Origin: Nematostella vectensis
Taxonomy: Eukaryota > Cnidaria > Anthozoa > Actiniaria > Edwardsiidae
Direction of reading: 5' to 3'
NCBI RefSeq assembly: GCF_932526225.1
Contig: NC_064035.1
Coordinates: forward strand, 6,695,501 to 6,759,500
Length of the DNA stretch: 64,000 nucleotides
Shown here: piece by piece, positions 26,801 through 38,849 of the stretch
How positions within the stretch are numbered: position 1 is the stretch's first letter
Layout: each line of letters starts with the position of its first letter
Notes under the pieces: generated by a model
Told to the model about the DNA's origin: nothing
The model's input: only the letters and a program-made list of their open reading frames with translations
Databases searched by the model: none
Program-made: the position numbers and the translations under genes

Positions 26801-29800
26801 CATGACAAGCAATTCACACATCACCTAGTGTGTACATGATGAGCATCTCACACATCACCTAGTGTGTACATGACGAGCAATTCACACATCACCTAGTGTG
26901 TACATGACGAGCACTGCTCACATCACCTAGTGTGTACATGACGAGCTTTGCACATTTCACCTAGTGTGTACATGACGAGTAATTCGCACATCACATAGTG
27001 TGTACATGACGAGCAATTCACACATCACCTAGTGTGTACATAACAAGCTCTGCACACATCACATAGTGTGTACATGACGAGCAATTCACACATCACCTAG
27101 TGTGTACATAACAAGCTCTGCACACATCACCTAGTGTGTACATGACAAGCAATTCACACATCACCTAGTGTGTACATGATGAGCAATTCACACATCACCT
27201 AGTGTGTGCATGACGAGCAATTCACACATCACCTAGTGTGTACATGACGAGCAATTCACACATCACCTAGTGTGTACATGACGAGCACTGCTCACATCAC
27301 CTAGTGTGTACATGACAAGCTCTACACACATCACCTAGTGTGTACATAACAAGCTCTACACACATCACATAGTGTGTACATGACGAGCACTGCTCACATC
27401 ACCTAGTGTGTACATGACAAGCAATTCACACATCACCTAGTGTGTACATAACAAGCTCTGCACACATCACCTAGTGTGTACATAACAAGCTCTGCACACA
27501 TCACCTAGTGTGTACATAACAAGCTTTGCACATTTCACCTAGTGTGTACATGACGAGTAATTCGCACATCACATAGTGTGTACATGACGAGCAATTCACA
27601 CATCACCTAGTGTGTACATAACAAGCTCTGCACACATCACCTAGTGTGTACATGACGAGCAATTCACACATCACCTAGTGTGTACATAACAAGCTCTGCA
27701 CACATCACCTAGTGTGTACATGACAAGCAATTCACACATCACCTAGTGTGTACATGATGAGCAATTCACACATCACCTAGTGTGTGCATGACGAGCAATT
27801 CACACATCACCTAGTGTGTACATAACAAGCTCTGCACACATCACCTAGTGTGTACATAACAAGCTCTGCACACATCACCTAGTGTGTACATAACAAGCTC
27901 TGCACACATCACCTAGTGTGTACATAACAAGCTCTGCACACATCACCTAGTGTGTACATAACAAGCTCTGCACACATCACCTAGTGTGTACATGATGAGC
28001 AATTCACACATCACCTAGTGTGTACATAACAAGCTCTGCACACATCACCTAGTGTGTACATGACGAGCAATTCACACATCACCTAGTGTGTACATAACAA
28101 GCTCTGCACACATCACCTAGTGTGTACATGACGAGCAATTCACACATCACCTAGTGTGTACATAACAAGCTCTGCACACATCACCTAGTGTGTACATAAC
28201 AAGCTCTGCACACATCACCTAGTGTGTACATGACGAGCTTTGCACATTTCACCTAGTGTGTACATGACGAGTAATTCGCACATCACATAGTGTGTACATG
28301 ACGAGCAATTCACACATCACCTAGTGTGTACATAACAAGCTCTGCACACATCACCTAGTGTGTACATGACGAGCAATTCACACATCACCTAGTGTGTACA
28401 TAACAAGCTCTGCACACATCACCTAGTGTGTACATGACAAGCAATTCACACATCACCTAGTGTGTACATGACGAGCAATTCACACATCACCTAGTGTGTA
28501 CATAACAAGCTCTGCACACATCACCTAGTGTGTACATGACAAGCTCTGCACACATCACCTAGTGTGTACATAACAAGCTCTGCACACATCACCTAGTGTG
28601 TACATGACAAGCAATTCACACATCACCTAGTGTGTACATAACAAGCTCTGCACACATCACCTAGTGTGTACATGACAAGCAATTCACACATCACCTAGTG
28701 TGTGCATGACGAGCAATTCACACATCACCTAGTGTGTACATAACAAGCTCTGCACACATCACCTAGTGTGTACATAACAAGCTCTGCACACATCACCTAG
28801 TGTGTACATAACAAGCTTTGCACATTTCACCTAGTGTGTACATGACGAGTAATTCGCACATCACCTAGTGTGTACATGACGAGCACTGCACACATCAGCT
28901 AGTGTGTACAGGACGAGCACTGCGCACATCAAATTGTGTACGTGACGAGCACTGCGCACATCACCTAGTGTGTACATGACGAGCACTGCGCACATCACCT
29001 AGTGTGTACATGACGAGCACTGTGCACATCACCTGGTGTGTACATGACGAGCACTGCGCACATCACCTAGTGTGTACATGACGAGCACTGCGCGCATCAC
29101 CTGGTGTGTACATGACAAGCACTGCGCACATCACCTAGTGTGTACATGACAAGCACTGCGTGCATCACCTAGTGTGTACATGACAAGCACAGCGCACATC
29201 ACCTAGTGTGTACATGACAAGCACAGCGCACATCACCTAGTGTGTACATGACAAGCACTGCGCACATCACCTAGTGTGTACATGACAAGCACTGTGCACA
29301 TCACATAGTGTGTGCATGACGAGCAATTCACACATACCTAGTGTGTACATAACAAGCTCTACACACATCACCTAGTGTGTACATGACGAGCACTGCTCAC
29401 ATCACCTAGTGTGTACATGACAAGCAATTCACACATCACCTAGTGTGTACATGATGAGCAATTCACACATCACCTAGTGTGTACATGACGAGCAATTCAC
29501 ACATCACCTAGTGTGTACATAACAAGCTCTGCACACATTACATAGTGTGTACATAACAAGCTTTGCACATTTCACCTAGTGTGTACATGACGAGTAATTC
29601 GCACATCACCTAGTGTGTACATGACGAGCAATTCACACATCACCTAGTGTGTACGTAACAAGCTCTGCACACATCACATAGTGTGTACCTAACAAGCTTT
29701 GCACATATCACCTAGTGTGTACATGACGAGCAATACACACATCACCTAGTGTGTACATAACAAGCTCTGCACACATCACATAGTGTGTACCTAACAAGCT

Positions 29801-30498
29801 TTGCACACATCACCTAGTGTGTACATGACGAGCAATTCACACATCACCTAGTGTGTACGTAACAAGCTCTGCACACATCACATAGTGTGTACCTAACAAG
29901 CTTTGCACATATCACCTAGTATGTACATGACGAGCAATTCGCACACGCCGCCATCCTGTGTATTCACCACCATCTGTGTATATAACGAGTACAGTGCACA
30001 TTAACCAGTGTGTACACGTGTGTTTTTTCCGAATAAATGAGTTGGACTTTGTTCTTATTTGCTTGTAGCTGCTCAAGAACTAAGGGCATGGACTGGTACC
30101 ACTTCAGGCCCAAGTATTCCGACTGTGGCGATGGCTATTTTTGGATGACAGTTATGTTGGTGCGTATGCTTATGGGTAGTCACGTGCTTCGCAAGTGCTT
30201 GCGAATGTTCAATAAGCATTTTTCCGCTTGTTATGCTGTATTTGGGGGTCCTTTTAGCCCACTCCCCTAATATGTTTGTTGTACTCTCATCGTGGTACAT
30301 CTCTCTCTGCTCTTTAAACTCTTTCTCCGCCTCAATGTAAATTGGCACGTGCTTGTTTCTCTCCCCTCTTGCCATCTAAACTCATGGTCAACCTGGGCTG
30401 TCTATTTCAGACTTGCGTCTTGTGTGCTTGCTTTTGTCAGTGCTGCCTACGGATTCTACCAAAAGTATGGCCAAATATCGCCAGATAACGGCTTTTGA
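23881..30498 (+). CDS. TMEM179-like four-helix membrane protein (5 exons, last junction uncertain)
   Basis: Function is unknown; TMEM179 family proteins are small tetraspan membrane proteins. Exons are 23881-24003, 24270-24409, 25563-25679, 30069-30159 and 30411-30498. The first three junctions agree in phase. Hydrophobic stretches are IPLLLSGNAVLHAIIAHVM, LWCSLVLFVSVFNLAM, FLNLVSTIFSAFLVSFGFW and LASCVLAFVSAAYGFY. Family resemblance comes from CGHCLLFA, FLNLVSTIFSAF followed by a W-x-W-C-R, and the Y-rich end of the last helix. The ATG at 23,881 is the only in-frame start seen, though an upstream exon is possible. The canonical donor after 30,159 leaves phase 0, while the hydrophobic frame of the last exon needs phase 2. 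Either a non-canonical donor is used (a GC donor at 30,162 would fit) or the C-terminus differs. Intron 3 is 4.4 kb and almost entirely minisatellite. Confidence 0.65.
24490..25527. mobile_element. Long-TIR element, about 1.04 kb, in intron 2 of the TMEM179-like gene
   Basis: Sequence at about 24,490-24,660 recurs as its reverse complement at about 25,355-25,527. The outer 115 bp or so match closely (AAGAGAGCATAA, AAGTGTCCCTCTCTTAT, ATTCGGAATCGA, GGTGGGGTGGTGG) and about 60 bp further in match loosely. The interior of about 700 bp is AT-rich with no long open frame. This fits a non-autonomous DNA transposon with unusually long inverted repeats. Confidence 0.8.
25690..30020. repeat. 34-bp minisatellite, about 125 copies, filling intron 3 of the TMEM179-like gene
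   Basis: The consensus contains CATCACCTAGTGTGTACATG followed by ACGAGC and a variable end. Three end classes occur: ACTGCGCA, AATTCACA and (A)AGCTCTGCACA. They form higher-order blocks. A block beginning ATCAGCTAGTGTGTACAGGA occurs near 25,770 and again near 28,890, so part of the array was copied about 3.1 kb away. Decayed units at both ends reach the exon 3 donor (25,680) and about 30,020. Confidence 0.95.
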
Positions 30499-31107
30499 GG
30501 ACGGAAATTATCGTTATTTTCGTCGACTTGTCAACTTAAAGCTAGATTTAGAATCATAAGTATTTGTTTTTATTATCTGGATTTTATATTTAATCAACCT
30601 GCATGAGAAATATATGTTACCATAGAAAGTGTTAATTTATATGTCTTTTATAGAAGATAAATAGAATGTATGTGCATGATAACAAATAAAAAAATAAAAT
30701 GAGAGTACAACTTAATTGATACTCCTTTCCAAGAATCATTTATTTCATATCATATAGGCTGTGAATATAAGTAGTTTACCTAGTTCTTCTTTTAACTCCT
30801 TCCCTTTCCTGGATCTGTAACTGAATGAAAAATATAGTGATTAAGGTGTGAATTAGTATAGGTGATAATATGGGGCCGAGTAAAATTTCGGATTTAACAA
30901 AAATTGGCACAATTGTTTTCAATGTTTTCCGTAATCTTGCCCTCAATTAAGAAAGAAATACCCTGGCTCTTAGCCAATAAGCATTGAGTAATTTATATTG
31001 AGTAATTCGTTCTGTCCTCTGTCATGCCATGAACATGAGCTCAGGACTGTTTAACCTCGATACAATGATGACAAGGAGACGAAAATTTTTATTATTATAT
31101 TGAATTA
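30499..31107. other. Probable 3' UTR of the TMEM179-like gene and spacer
   Basis: AT-rich with no exon. AATAAA near 30,685-30,700 is a plausible polyadenylation signal about 190 bases after the stop. Confidence 0.4.
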
Positions 31108-31109
31108 AC

Positions 31110-31466
31110 GTAATGATTCGAATAAGCGCCCGGTGAGCTTATTCAATTTTTGGGGTCTTTGGGGGTCGCTTATTGGGGAGGGGGCTCTTATTTTATTTCG
31201 GCGGAAAATACCAGCTTCTGAATCGATTGAGAGCCAAACTATGTTTGTGATAAACTGAAACTACAGTATAAATGCCGTTAGATTGTTTATAAATTGATGG
31301 CAATAAAATGCAGATTTATGCACCATTTAATTTGCTTTTGTTTGGATATTTTTTGGGGGAGGGAAGGGAGAGGGGGCGCTATTCCAAAATTCGAGGTCGA
31401 AGGGCGGCGCCTATTGGGAAGGGGGCGCTTATTTAAGATGGACGCTTATTCGAATCGTTACGGTAT
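31110..31466. mobile_element. TIR element of about 355 bp
   Basis: The left end contains GATTCGAATAAGCGCCC and the right end contains its near reverse complement ending CGCTTATTCGAATCGTTA. Inside these, GGGGGCGCTTATT-type motifs recur. No coding capacity. Confidence 0.7.
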
Positions 31467-31708
31467 CGCTAATTGAACAAGGGTACTGCTTTTATATTGA
31501 ATTGCTGTGTAAAAATAGTATGATTGAGGTTTAGGACAATGGAGGCGTAAAGGTATGCGCGGTTGTCAATGAAATTGTGTAGGACCAATATGTGACGATT
31601 GACTATATGTAACGACTGAATGACTGCGTAGGAACCTCTTTTCTGATATAGAGACACCCGTTACATTATTAGTATTTTATTATTATCGGCAATTAGGTTA
31701 AACGTGCA

Positions 31709-32002
31709 GGCCCGTACCCAGGGGGAACGAACGCACCCCCACCCCCCCCCCCCCCTCCATAAAGCATAAGCTTGATCACTCTGGTATGTCATCAATATAT
31801 AAGTCAGACTTTATTTGTAGCCAGATCCGACAATAAATGTCCGTGGAGATACTTCAAAGGCATAAAAAATCCCTTTTTGTTCTCTTGGGGGTGGTCAGGT
31901 TTTTATCAGAAAACTCCCTCCAACCCCCCTCCCCCGGAAAATTAGGTCCACTTTTTCGGATTTCGCACTCCCCCCCAAGAAAAATCCTGGGTACGGGCCT
32001 GT
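31709..32002. mobile_element. MITE with CAGGCCCGTACCCAGG ends
   Basis: The left end CAGGCCCGTACCCAGG and right end CCTGGGTACGGGCCTG are perfect inverted repeats of 16 bp, about 294 bp end to end. Subterminal C runs lie near 31,740 and 31,925. CAGG(G/C)C ends are typical of hAT-type elements, but an 8-bp target duplication could not be confirmed, so the superfamily is tentative. Confidence 0.75.
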
Positions 32003-32047
32003 CGTGGGCTCCCTGTGCATAGCACACTCTTTCATATTCCATCCAAG

Positions 32048-32107
32048 ATGGCGCCTGCTTACTTTATGTGCAAGTGTTTAGTATCCAACTTGGACTCTTA
32101 TGTTTAG
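32048..32107 (+). other. Candidate upstream ORF overlapping the TRNT1 start
   Basis: An ATG in strong context (AAGATGG) opens 19 codons. They end at TAG 32105-32107, overlapping the TRNT1 ATG (32100) out of frame. Whether the transcript includes this ATG depends on the unknown transcription start. Confidence 0.4.
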
Positions 32108-35100
32108 AAGACTAGTACAGCTTATTCCTGGCATAGCGGCGTTTTCTAAACATCTGGATTTTCAACCAAGTCGCTTAGAACCGTGTGGGAAAAATCAATG
32201 TAAGACAATATTGGCTTGGTACTTGTCGAAGTTTGCTGTGAGTTCTAAACGTAGAATGGAAGGGAAGACGGTTTTGGCGGACACTGAAGGATTTAAGGCT
32301 ATTCATACACCAGAGCTTCTTCGTCTCTCATCCGTTTTCACTAAGCATGGTTACGAGCTGAGAATTGTCGGAGGGGCAGTTCGAGATTTATTGATGGGCA
32401 AATTGCCTAAAGATATCGACCTGTGCACAAATGCAACCCCAGAACAAATGATCAAGATGTTCAAAGACGAGGAGATACGATGCATTGAGACAGGTCTGCA
32501 ACACGGAACTCTTACAGCACACATAAACAAAACTGACTTTGAAGTGACAACGCTTAGGATTGACGTAGAAACTGATGGTCGTCATGCCACAGTCAAGTTT
32601 ACTAATGATTGGCAGCTTGATGCAGAAAGGAGAGACTTGACATTTAATGCAATGAGTGTTGACTTAACGGGGAATCTTTATGACTATTTTAATGGAGAGA
32701 TAGATCTCAGCAAGGGTCATGTAAGGTTTGTTGGGGATGCAAGGCTCAGAATCAAGGAAGACTATCTTAGGATCCTACGTTACTTTAGATTTTATGGCAA
32801 GATAGCAACAGAACCAGATAATCATGATCCAGATACCTTGGCTGTTATAAAAGAACTAGCGGAGGGGCTAAGGATCATATCAGTGGAACGAATCTGGCTA
32901 GAAGTGTCTAAAATACTGATTGGTAACCATGCCCAACATTTGCTCCAGATGCTTTATGATTTAGGAATTGCAAGCAATATAGGTAAGGTAAACAAGTATA
33001 TAGCGAAAATATGCCATGGTGTAACTTGAACATCCACACAATTTTGAGAAAAATTAGGCCTTGTTTAGATGTTGTCCTTTCTATATACCATTCCAAATGC
33101 AAATGCATGCAAATGAACCATTCTATGTTCATTTGGAGTAGAAGATGAAAAGAACATAATTTGTCCTAGGCCTGAGGTCTTTTATTACTATAACGTCCCC
33201 AGACGCCCGTAATATATAGGCCCAAATAATATAGACCCGGATACTCATGGATTCATCCAAGGCATAGACAACCTTCAAAAGCACATCCAAGCAATGTATT
33301 AGAGTTGACTCCATTGCAAAATATAAACGTTGATTTCTGACCAATTCGTTAACAAATGCTTAAACTCAGAAACATTTCATAACCAAAATAGACACGAAAT
33401 TTCAAACTACAAATAGAGACAAGCGAACACAGATCAAGTCACAAATAGATTCCTTAAATGCTCTCTGTCGGGTCCCATTTGACAGCCATCAGCCACAATA
33501 TTCAATGCTAAAACCTCCACTGGAAGCGAGTCTCCATGTTTAGGCTATATTGCATGCTGGTACTGCATCATGGGAGTCTTGAAAACACCTTCACAAAGAG
33601 GGGGCAAACTCCTCCCCCATAATCATAACAGTTTGTTTATAAGTGTCTTTGCCCCAAAGCCAAACAAAACATTATCAGGTCCAAGGAACCCAGAACAAGT
33701 CTGAAAACAATTTTTGAATAAGGTTGGGTAGCAAAGATGGCCCACATCGGAGAGTATGAGGCCATTTACTAGAAAATTCCTTTCTCACTCGGTGAAACCC
33801 AAAAAAGGAACTATCCCATTGAATCAGCCTCAGCATGCAAATATCCATGAGAACAGCATTAATTTTGCCCAAATAGACTTCACGATGTTCTAAGGCACTC
33901 TCCAGATGTGAAAAAGCTGTATTTTTAAAGAAAATTACAAGCAAAACTGTTGTAAGCAACAGGCTGTAGCAATGCTGTCGCTGGATTGAAAAGACACCGC
34001 AGAGCATTGTTGGGAAACTTCAAGGCATACCGTCTTGGGTCAGTGGTAGCCTAACTTAAATGTTAGGGTTGGACTTGAAATAAGGGGGAGGTTTCTGTTT
34101 TCAGTCTGTTTTTTTTTTTTTTTTTACAATTTTGTTCAAAAGTACCCAGGAGTGAAAGGGTTAGAGTTTATTTGGTTTCCAGGCCTAGGGTTATTTAGTG
34201 TGCATTTTGAAATATTATAATTCTGCTTGAACAGGCCAGGATCCAAAAGGGGTAGTACTCATCTAGTTTTCTCATAAACTTTTCTTTACAATTCCTACCT
34301 TAATTCTTACTTACAACCTGTTAATTCCAAAATCCAGCACAATTTTTCAGGAAACTAAAATTGTGCTCCTTTTGATATCCTACTGTAAATCCTGTTTTCC
34401 CTGCCAAACTTTGGTTCCTATTAACCCTTACAGAACCCTAAAAGCTTCTGTCAAGTGTCATCCATGAATAAAAAAATATTTATGTGTTTTGGTAACAGGG
34501 GGTTAATAAATGCAGTTACATTTATCATATATGGCTACCTTATAGAGAATAGTGGCAAACCAAGGTACAGGGCGGAAATTTTCATTTGGGAGAATTTTAT
34601 CTTGGTGTAGTACTATTAGCAGTACTTTTCGATTTTTTTACTTAAAGCATTTAATTTTTTTTTACTGTAGGTTTGCCAACCTATGATGCTTCCTGTATGA
34701 CAGAATTCCACAGAGCTTGGAAAGAAAGCCAAATATTCTCTCTTCAACCGGTAACCCTTCTTTGCTGTCTTGTCAACACTGCTTGTGAGGCAGAAATCTT
34801 GGCAAGACATTGGAAGCTTTCAAATGCTGAGAGAAACCTTGGAAAGTTCATAACAGAGCACAGATTGCCCAAAGAACATGAAACCCCATTGAAACCATAC
34901 CAAGATATGCTTGTCGTAAGCCCCAGTGCCCAATCAAAGGGAACCCTCAGGGGCCATATAACAGAATTACTGCACTACCAAGGGCGACATGAGCTAGGTG
35001 AGGCTATTGCCTGCTGGATTATTCCATCTTTTCCTGTCACTGGTGATCACTTGAAGAGCATTGGTCTGAAACCAGGTCCAGAATTTGGCCGAACTTTGAG

Positions 35101-35188
35101 TCAATTAAAGCAAATGTGGAAAGAAAGTTATTATGTTGCTACCAAAGAGGACTTGCTCGAAAAGGCCCATCATATGATAAAACGGTGA
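32100..35188 (+). CDS. TRNT1: CCA tRNA nucleotidyltransferase 1 (2 exons, 466 aa)
   Basis: The enzyme adds the 3' CCA to tRNAs without a template, using CTP and ATP, in mitochondria and in the cytosol/nucleus. Exon 1 is 32100-32982 and exon 2 is 34671-35188; phases match (1 nt plus 2 nt, restoring a Gly codon), giving 467 codons with the stop. Class II motifs are present: GGAVRD at residues 91-96, catalytic DID at 105-107, a second strand with FEVTTLR, ERRDLTFNAM from 177 (nucleobase selection) and RIKEDYLRILRYFRFYGK from 217. The first 52 residues are basic and hydrophobic like a mitochondrial presequence. Met53 (32,256) has a strong start context and could make the non-mitochondrial form. 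Length is close to the vertebrate enzyme plus the leader. Confidence 0.95.
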
Positions 35189-35225
35189 TCATAGTCAGCT
35201 CATATCTAGCTCAAGCTGCATTTGT

Positions 35226-35231
35226 AATAAA
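35226..35231 (+). terminator. Candidate polyadenylation signal for TRNT1
   Basis: AATAAA lies 38 bases after the TRNT1 stop. Confidence 0.6.
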
Positions 35232-36076
35232 ATATGTAAGGGAAGTAAGGGTTTGAGTTCCCAATAATGTAAAAAATGTTTTGTAAAATTTCTAAAACAT
35301 TATTTTCCAACTTATAGCTGGTGTAAAAGGTTAGTCTAATAACTCAAAATGCTTCTTTTTAGTTTTTAGATTTAATCAAAGGATTGAAGGCAATTTTTTT
35401 TATAAGTAAGGGGATAACCAAGTAGAACTTTTAATTTAGAAAAATTTTGATATTTGTTTTATGGCCATGTAAGCTTTGTGTCCATCTGTGTGCTTACTCT
35501 TCCTTACTGCCATCATGAAATGCACCCCAGTGGTTGAGCTGCGTAGGAGAGGTCAAGTACTAGACTATACCCTGTACTGGCAAGAGCAAACACAAGCACA
35601 AAAAAATCAAGCTGCTATTCTCCATTGATTTAGAGAATGATGTGCGTTGCACTTGCGTCCTAGTGAAAACCAACCAGAAGCCCCACATTCACATTACACT
35701 GGAAAACAGAGGGCCTTTTTTTAAGAAGAATAGAGAGAGAAAGAAGACTTCCATTTCTGCATTTTAGACTAACAACCATATATTTACTGAATAATTGCTA
35801 TTTAGCCTGAGGTGCGTTCTGTATTCGAATAAAACGAATCAAATGATTAATGGACTGCAAAAATTGACTGCTATTTATTTGTTCCACCGGGGTTTGGTTA
35901 TTTATAGCTATGAGATTTGTCCCGGCTGGGGCCTCGGGCTAGTCCGTGACGTCACCGCTGTCACTACAGGAAGGAGCGGTTGCAAGAAGAAAGCAAACCC
36001 TTGCCCAAAAATTCCTAATTTTTACACCGAATCTGGATACCGATCACTAAAATTACCACACAGGTACCTCAACAAC
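35232..36076. other. TRNT1-RAL intergenic region and RAL 5' region
   Basis: No coding exon was recognised. The last 14 bases before the RAL ATG follow a CACAG that could be a splice acceptor, suggesting an intron in the RAL 5' UTR. Confidence 0.4.
35947..35954. promoter_or_regulatory. CRE-type site upstream of RAL
   Basis: Palindromic TGACGTCA, the consensus CREB/ATF site, 123 bases before the RAL start codon and in a locally GC-richer stretch. Promoter use is inferred from position. Confidence 0.4.
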
Positions 36077-36971
36077 ATGTCGAAGACTAAGGAAAAGCAG
36101 CTAGGCCTTCATAAGGTCATTATGGTAGGCAGTGGAGGCGTCGGCAAGTCAGCCTTGACCTTACAATTCATGTACGAAGAGGTAAGAAATTATGCACAAT
36201 GTGAAAATATCCTCAAAAATTGAAGTGTTTTTATTTCGATTTATTCTGTTTTGGACATGCCATGAAAGTGAGGACATACAGGAAGGTTATGGATTTTGTA
36301 GAAGTGGGTTTGAACTCGTAGAGCAGGGAAATAAAGGTTGTATTTTAATTTGGAAATATATTTACTTATAAAAACCCAACCCCAATAGAGAGAAAACAAA
36401 CCGAGAACTCGTCGACTTTGCATGAAAGAATTTGAGTAACCGTCTATTTTCTCTGTGATGTTTTTTTTTTTAGTTTGTCGAGGATTATGAGCCAACTAAG
36501 GCGGATAGCTATCGGAAGAAGGCGATTCTTGACGGGGAAGAATGTCAGATTGATATTCTGGACACAGCCGGACAAGAAGATTATGCCGCGATTCGAGACA
36601 ACTATTTCCGTAGTGGTGAGGGTTTTCTCTGTGTGTTTTCTATTACCGAGCCGGAGTCATTCGCAGCGACGACGGAGTTTCGTGAACAGATTCTCCGAGT
36701 GAAAGGGGATGATAAAATACCTTTCCTTTTGGTTGGAAATAAGAGCGATTTAACCGACAAAAGACAAGTTACTAGCGAAGAAGGGCAAAGCAAGGCTGAT
36801 GAATGGGGTGTTCCCTACGTAGAAACCTCTGCCAAGACGCGTTCTAATGTGGACAAAGTATTTTTTGATCTCATGAGGGAGATAAGATCACGAAAAATGG
36901 ACGATGGTTCTAAACCTGCTGGAAAAGGCAAGAAGGGTAAAAAGGGTAAAAAGAAATGTGTAATACTCTGA
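36077..36971 (+). CDS. RAL: Ral-type small GTPase (2 coding exons, 200 aa)
   Basis: A Ras-superfamily GTPase; Ral proteins act on the exocyst and RalBP1 downstream of RalGDS. Exon 1 is 36077-36181 and exon 2 is 36474-36971, both whole codons. The P-loop GSGGVGKS is at residues 18-25. The effector loop YEPTKADSY is diagnostic for Ral rather than Ras or Rap. Switch II is [13 protein letters not shown], and the guanine-binding motifs are NKSD and ETSAK. The tail is a lysine-rich stretch ([10 protein letters not shown]) before the CAAX box CVIL, which predicts geranylgeranylation and plasma-membrane attachment. Length is close to the usual 206 residues. A single Ral-like gene fits an invertebrate, so an A or B label is not given. 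Confidence 0.96.
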
Positions 36972-37301
36972 TGAATGGTGGATGTAATTATCGATTGTAA
37001 TTTGAGATCAACAGTGTAGACTTTAGGCACAATAATAATATAGTCAGGACAATTGAGTGCACTAGTTTGGCATAGTACAGTAAACATTGTATTGTACAGT
37101 TGTTACTAGTTACTGGCAAGTCGTTGTGCAAACTAAATACCTGTGTTCCACAGCTTTTGACATTTGAATAATCCTGTCTCATCCTGCACTTACGAACTAT
37201 ATTATTATAACAAACACAAGGCTTGTCACTCTTTGTACTTTATTACCCAATTCATAATCATTTTTTTTTATTTCAATAGTACCCAAGGCAACTGCCTTGT
37301 T

Positions 37302-37348
37302 AATAAAATTCTTTACTTGGGCACAGTTTACATTAAGTTGTCAATAAA
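37302..37348 (+). terminator. Candidate polyadenylation signals for RAL
   Basis: Two AATAAA motifs, at 37302-37307 and 37343-37348, lie 330-380 bases after the RAL stop. Confidence 0.55.
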
Positions 37349-38849
37349 ATGCCCAAATGTTTAAGTACTGCTTCACTAAAGGAAAAACCTAATTATCAAA
37401 TATTTAAACTATGATACATATATTAAGCAGTAGATTGAAGTTTCGGTTGTAAATTCATGTCCAAGAACACCAATATAGATAACACAACTAGCTCTATTCC
37501 TTACCTTATATATATCACTGTACTTTGTTCTTTGATATGAATTTACAACCAAATTTCCCTAGGGTTGTATCACAAATAACGAACAGGATATAAGGTATCA
37601 CACATGCAAAAAAAACTATCAGTATTTCAAGTGTTTATCACAACATATGCCACAGAAAGTAAAAAAAAAATCTCGCTTTGATGATTTAGGCTAAGGCTAT
37701 ATTTACACCCTTAGTTTATCATTGTTCACCTTCTATCCTACTTATGTTTGAATGACACTTACATACATGTTTATAAATCATAAAACAATTATTTAATAAT
37801 AGGTTGAATATTCATAAGAATATGTATACCATTGGAAGTGATAGTTAAAGAACAGTTTGGTCTCACATGGACTTTCCACACATGTTTACATGACCATCAA
37901 AACTAGTTCCAATCAAGAAATTAAATCAACACAAGGCTGAAGTTGTGCATTGTATGCCTCTTTAGTTTTCTTGGCATTTCAAACATTAGTCTCTCTTTTT
38001 GCTCCAGGAAAGGGTTATGATTTTAATATCATCACTAGACTGTTTAAAAAGACATACAATATTCAGCTCCAAGCCTTCATTGATTTATTGTTTTAGCTTA
38101 GTTACTCAACAGATTTCCTATAATTTCTCTAGTCATACCATTCAGTCTTCATCAAATTCTCAACAACCATGTTCAATACTAGATTTGCGTTAGAGGGATA
38201 TGTTTTAAGGCACTCTATTAAAAGTCCAAATATATACTGTAGTAAAAAGAAAGCATATTTCAACCAAGCAAGGTTGCACTCCCCTTATCTTTAGTCATCA
38301 ATTCCTGATCTAAATAAATAAATAAAACAGATGTGGGTGGGGCTTAGGGTCTGATAATTTGTGAGGCATGTGTATACACAGCAGAGGGTACACAGTAGTT
38401 AGGATAAATTGCTGTGGTGAGGGGGATCTTAGGCATTCCTTGTATTTGCTTTGGGGTGTAGCCATTTTTGGGTATGTTGCCCCTACAAATTCTAACTACT
38501 ATTTCATCTGTAACATCCATGTATCAATCTTTAGAAATCAGATTTATGATTGAGTAATCTTTTATTTAAAATAGCAAGATTTTCTGAAGCCATGATTTTT
38601 GGTTTGTAATTTGCTCTTAATAGCATGAATGAAATGGTTCTGCTTGTTGGATCTAAAATAAGTTCTAGTCCAAAGCTAGAAGGGTAAGAAAGTGACCATT
38701 ATAATCAAAACATTATTTTATTGTCAAATTAAACAGTTTTCTGGAGCTTGACAATGTTAGACTTGGCTTCAACCACTTTCAGGATCGGATTTATGCAACC
38801 AGAAAAAAAGGAAAGCTTTATTATTTTTTCCGAAAGATTTTCTTTACAA
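37349..38849. other. Intergenic region between RAL and the 33-bp array
   Basis: AT-rich with no convincing exon or repeat. Confidence 0.45.

Noticed and set aside
25690-30020. CRISPR-like direct repeats
   Set aside because: Units are contiguous with no unique spacers, and the DNA is eukaryotic; this is a minisatellite.
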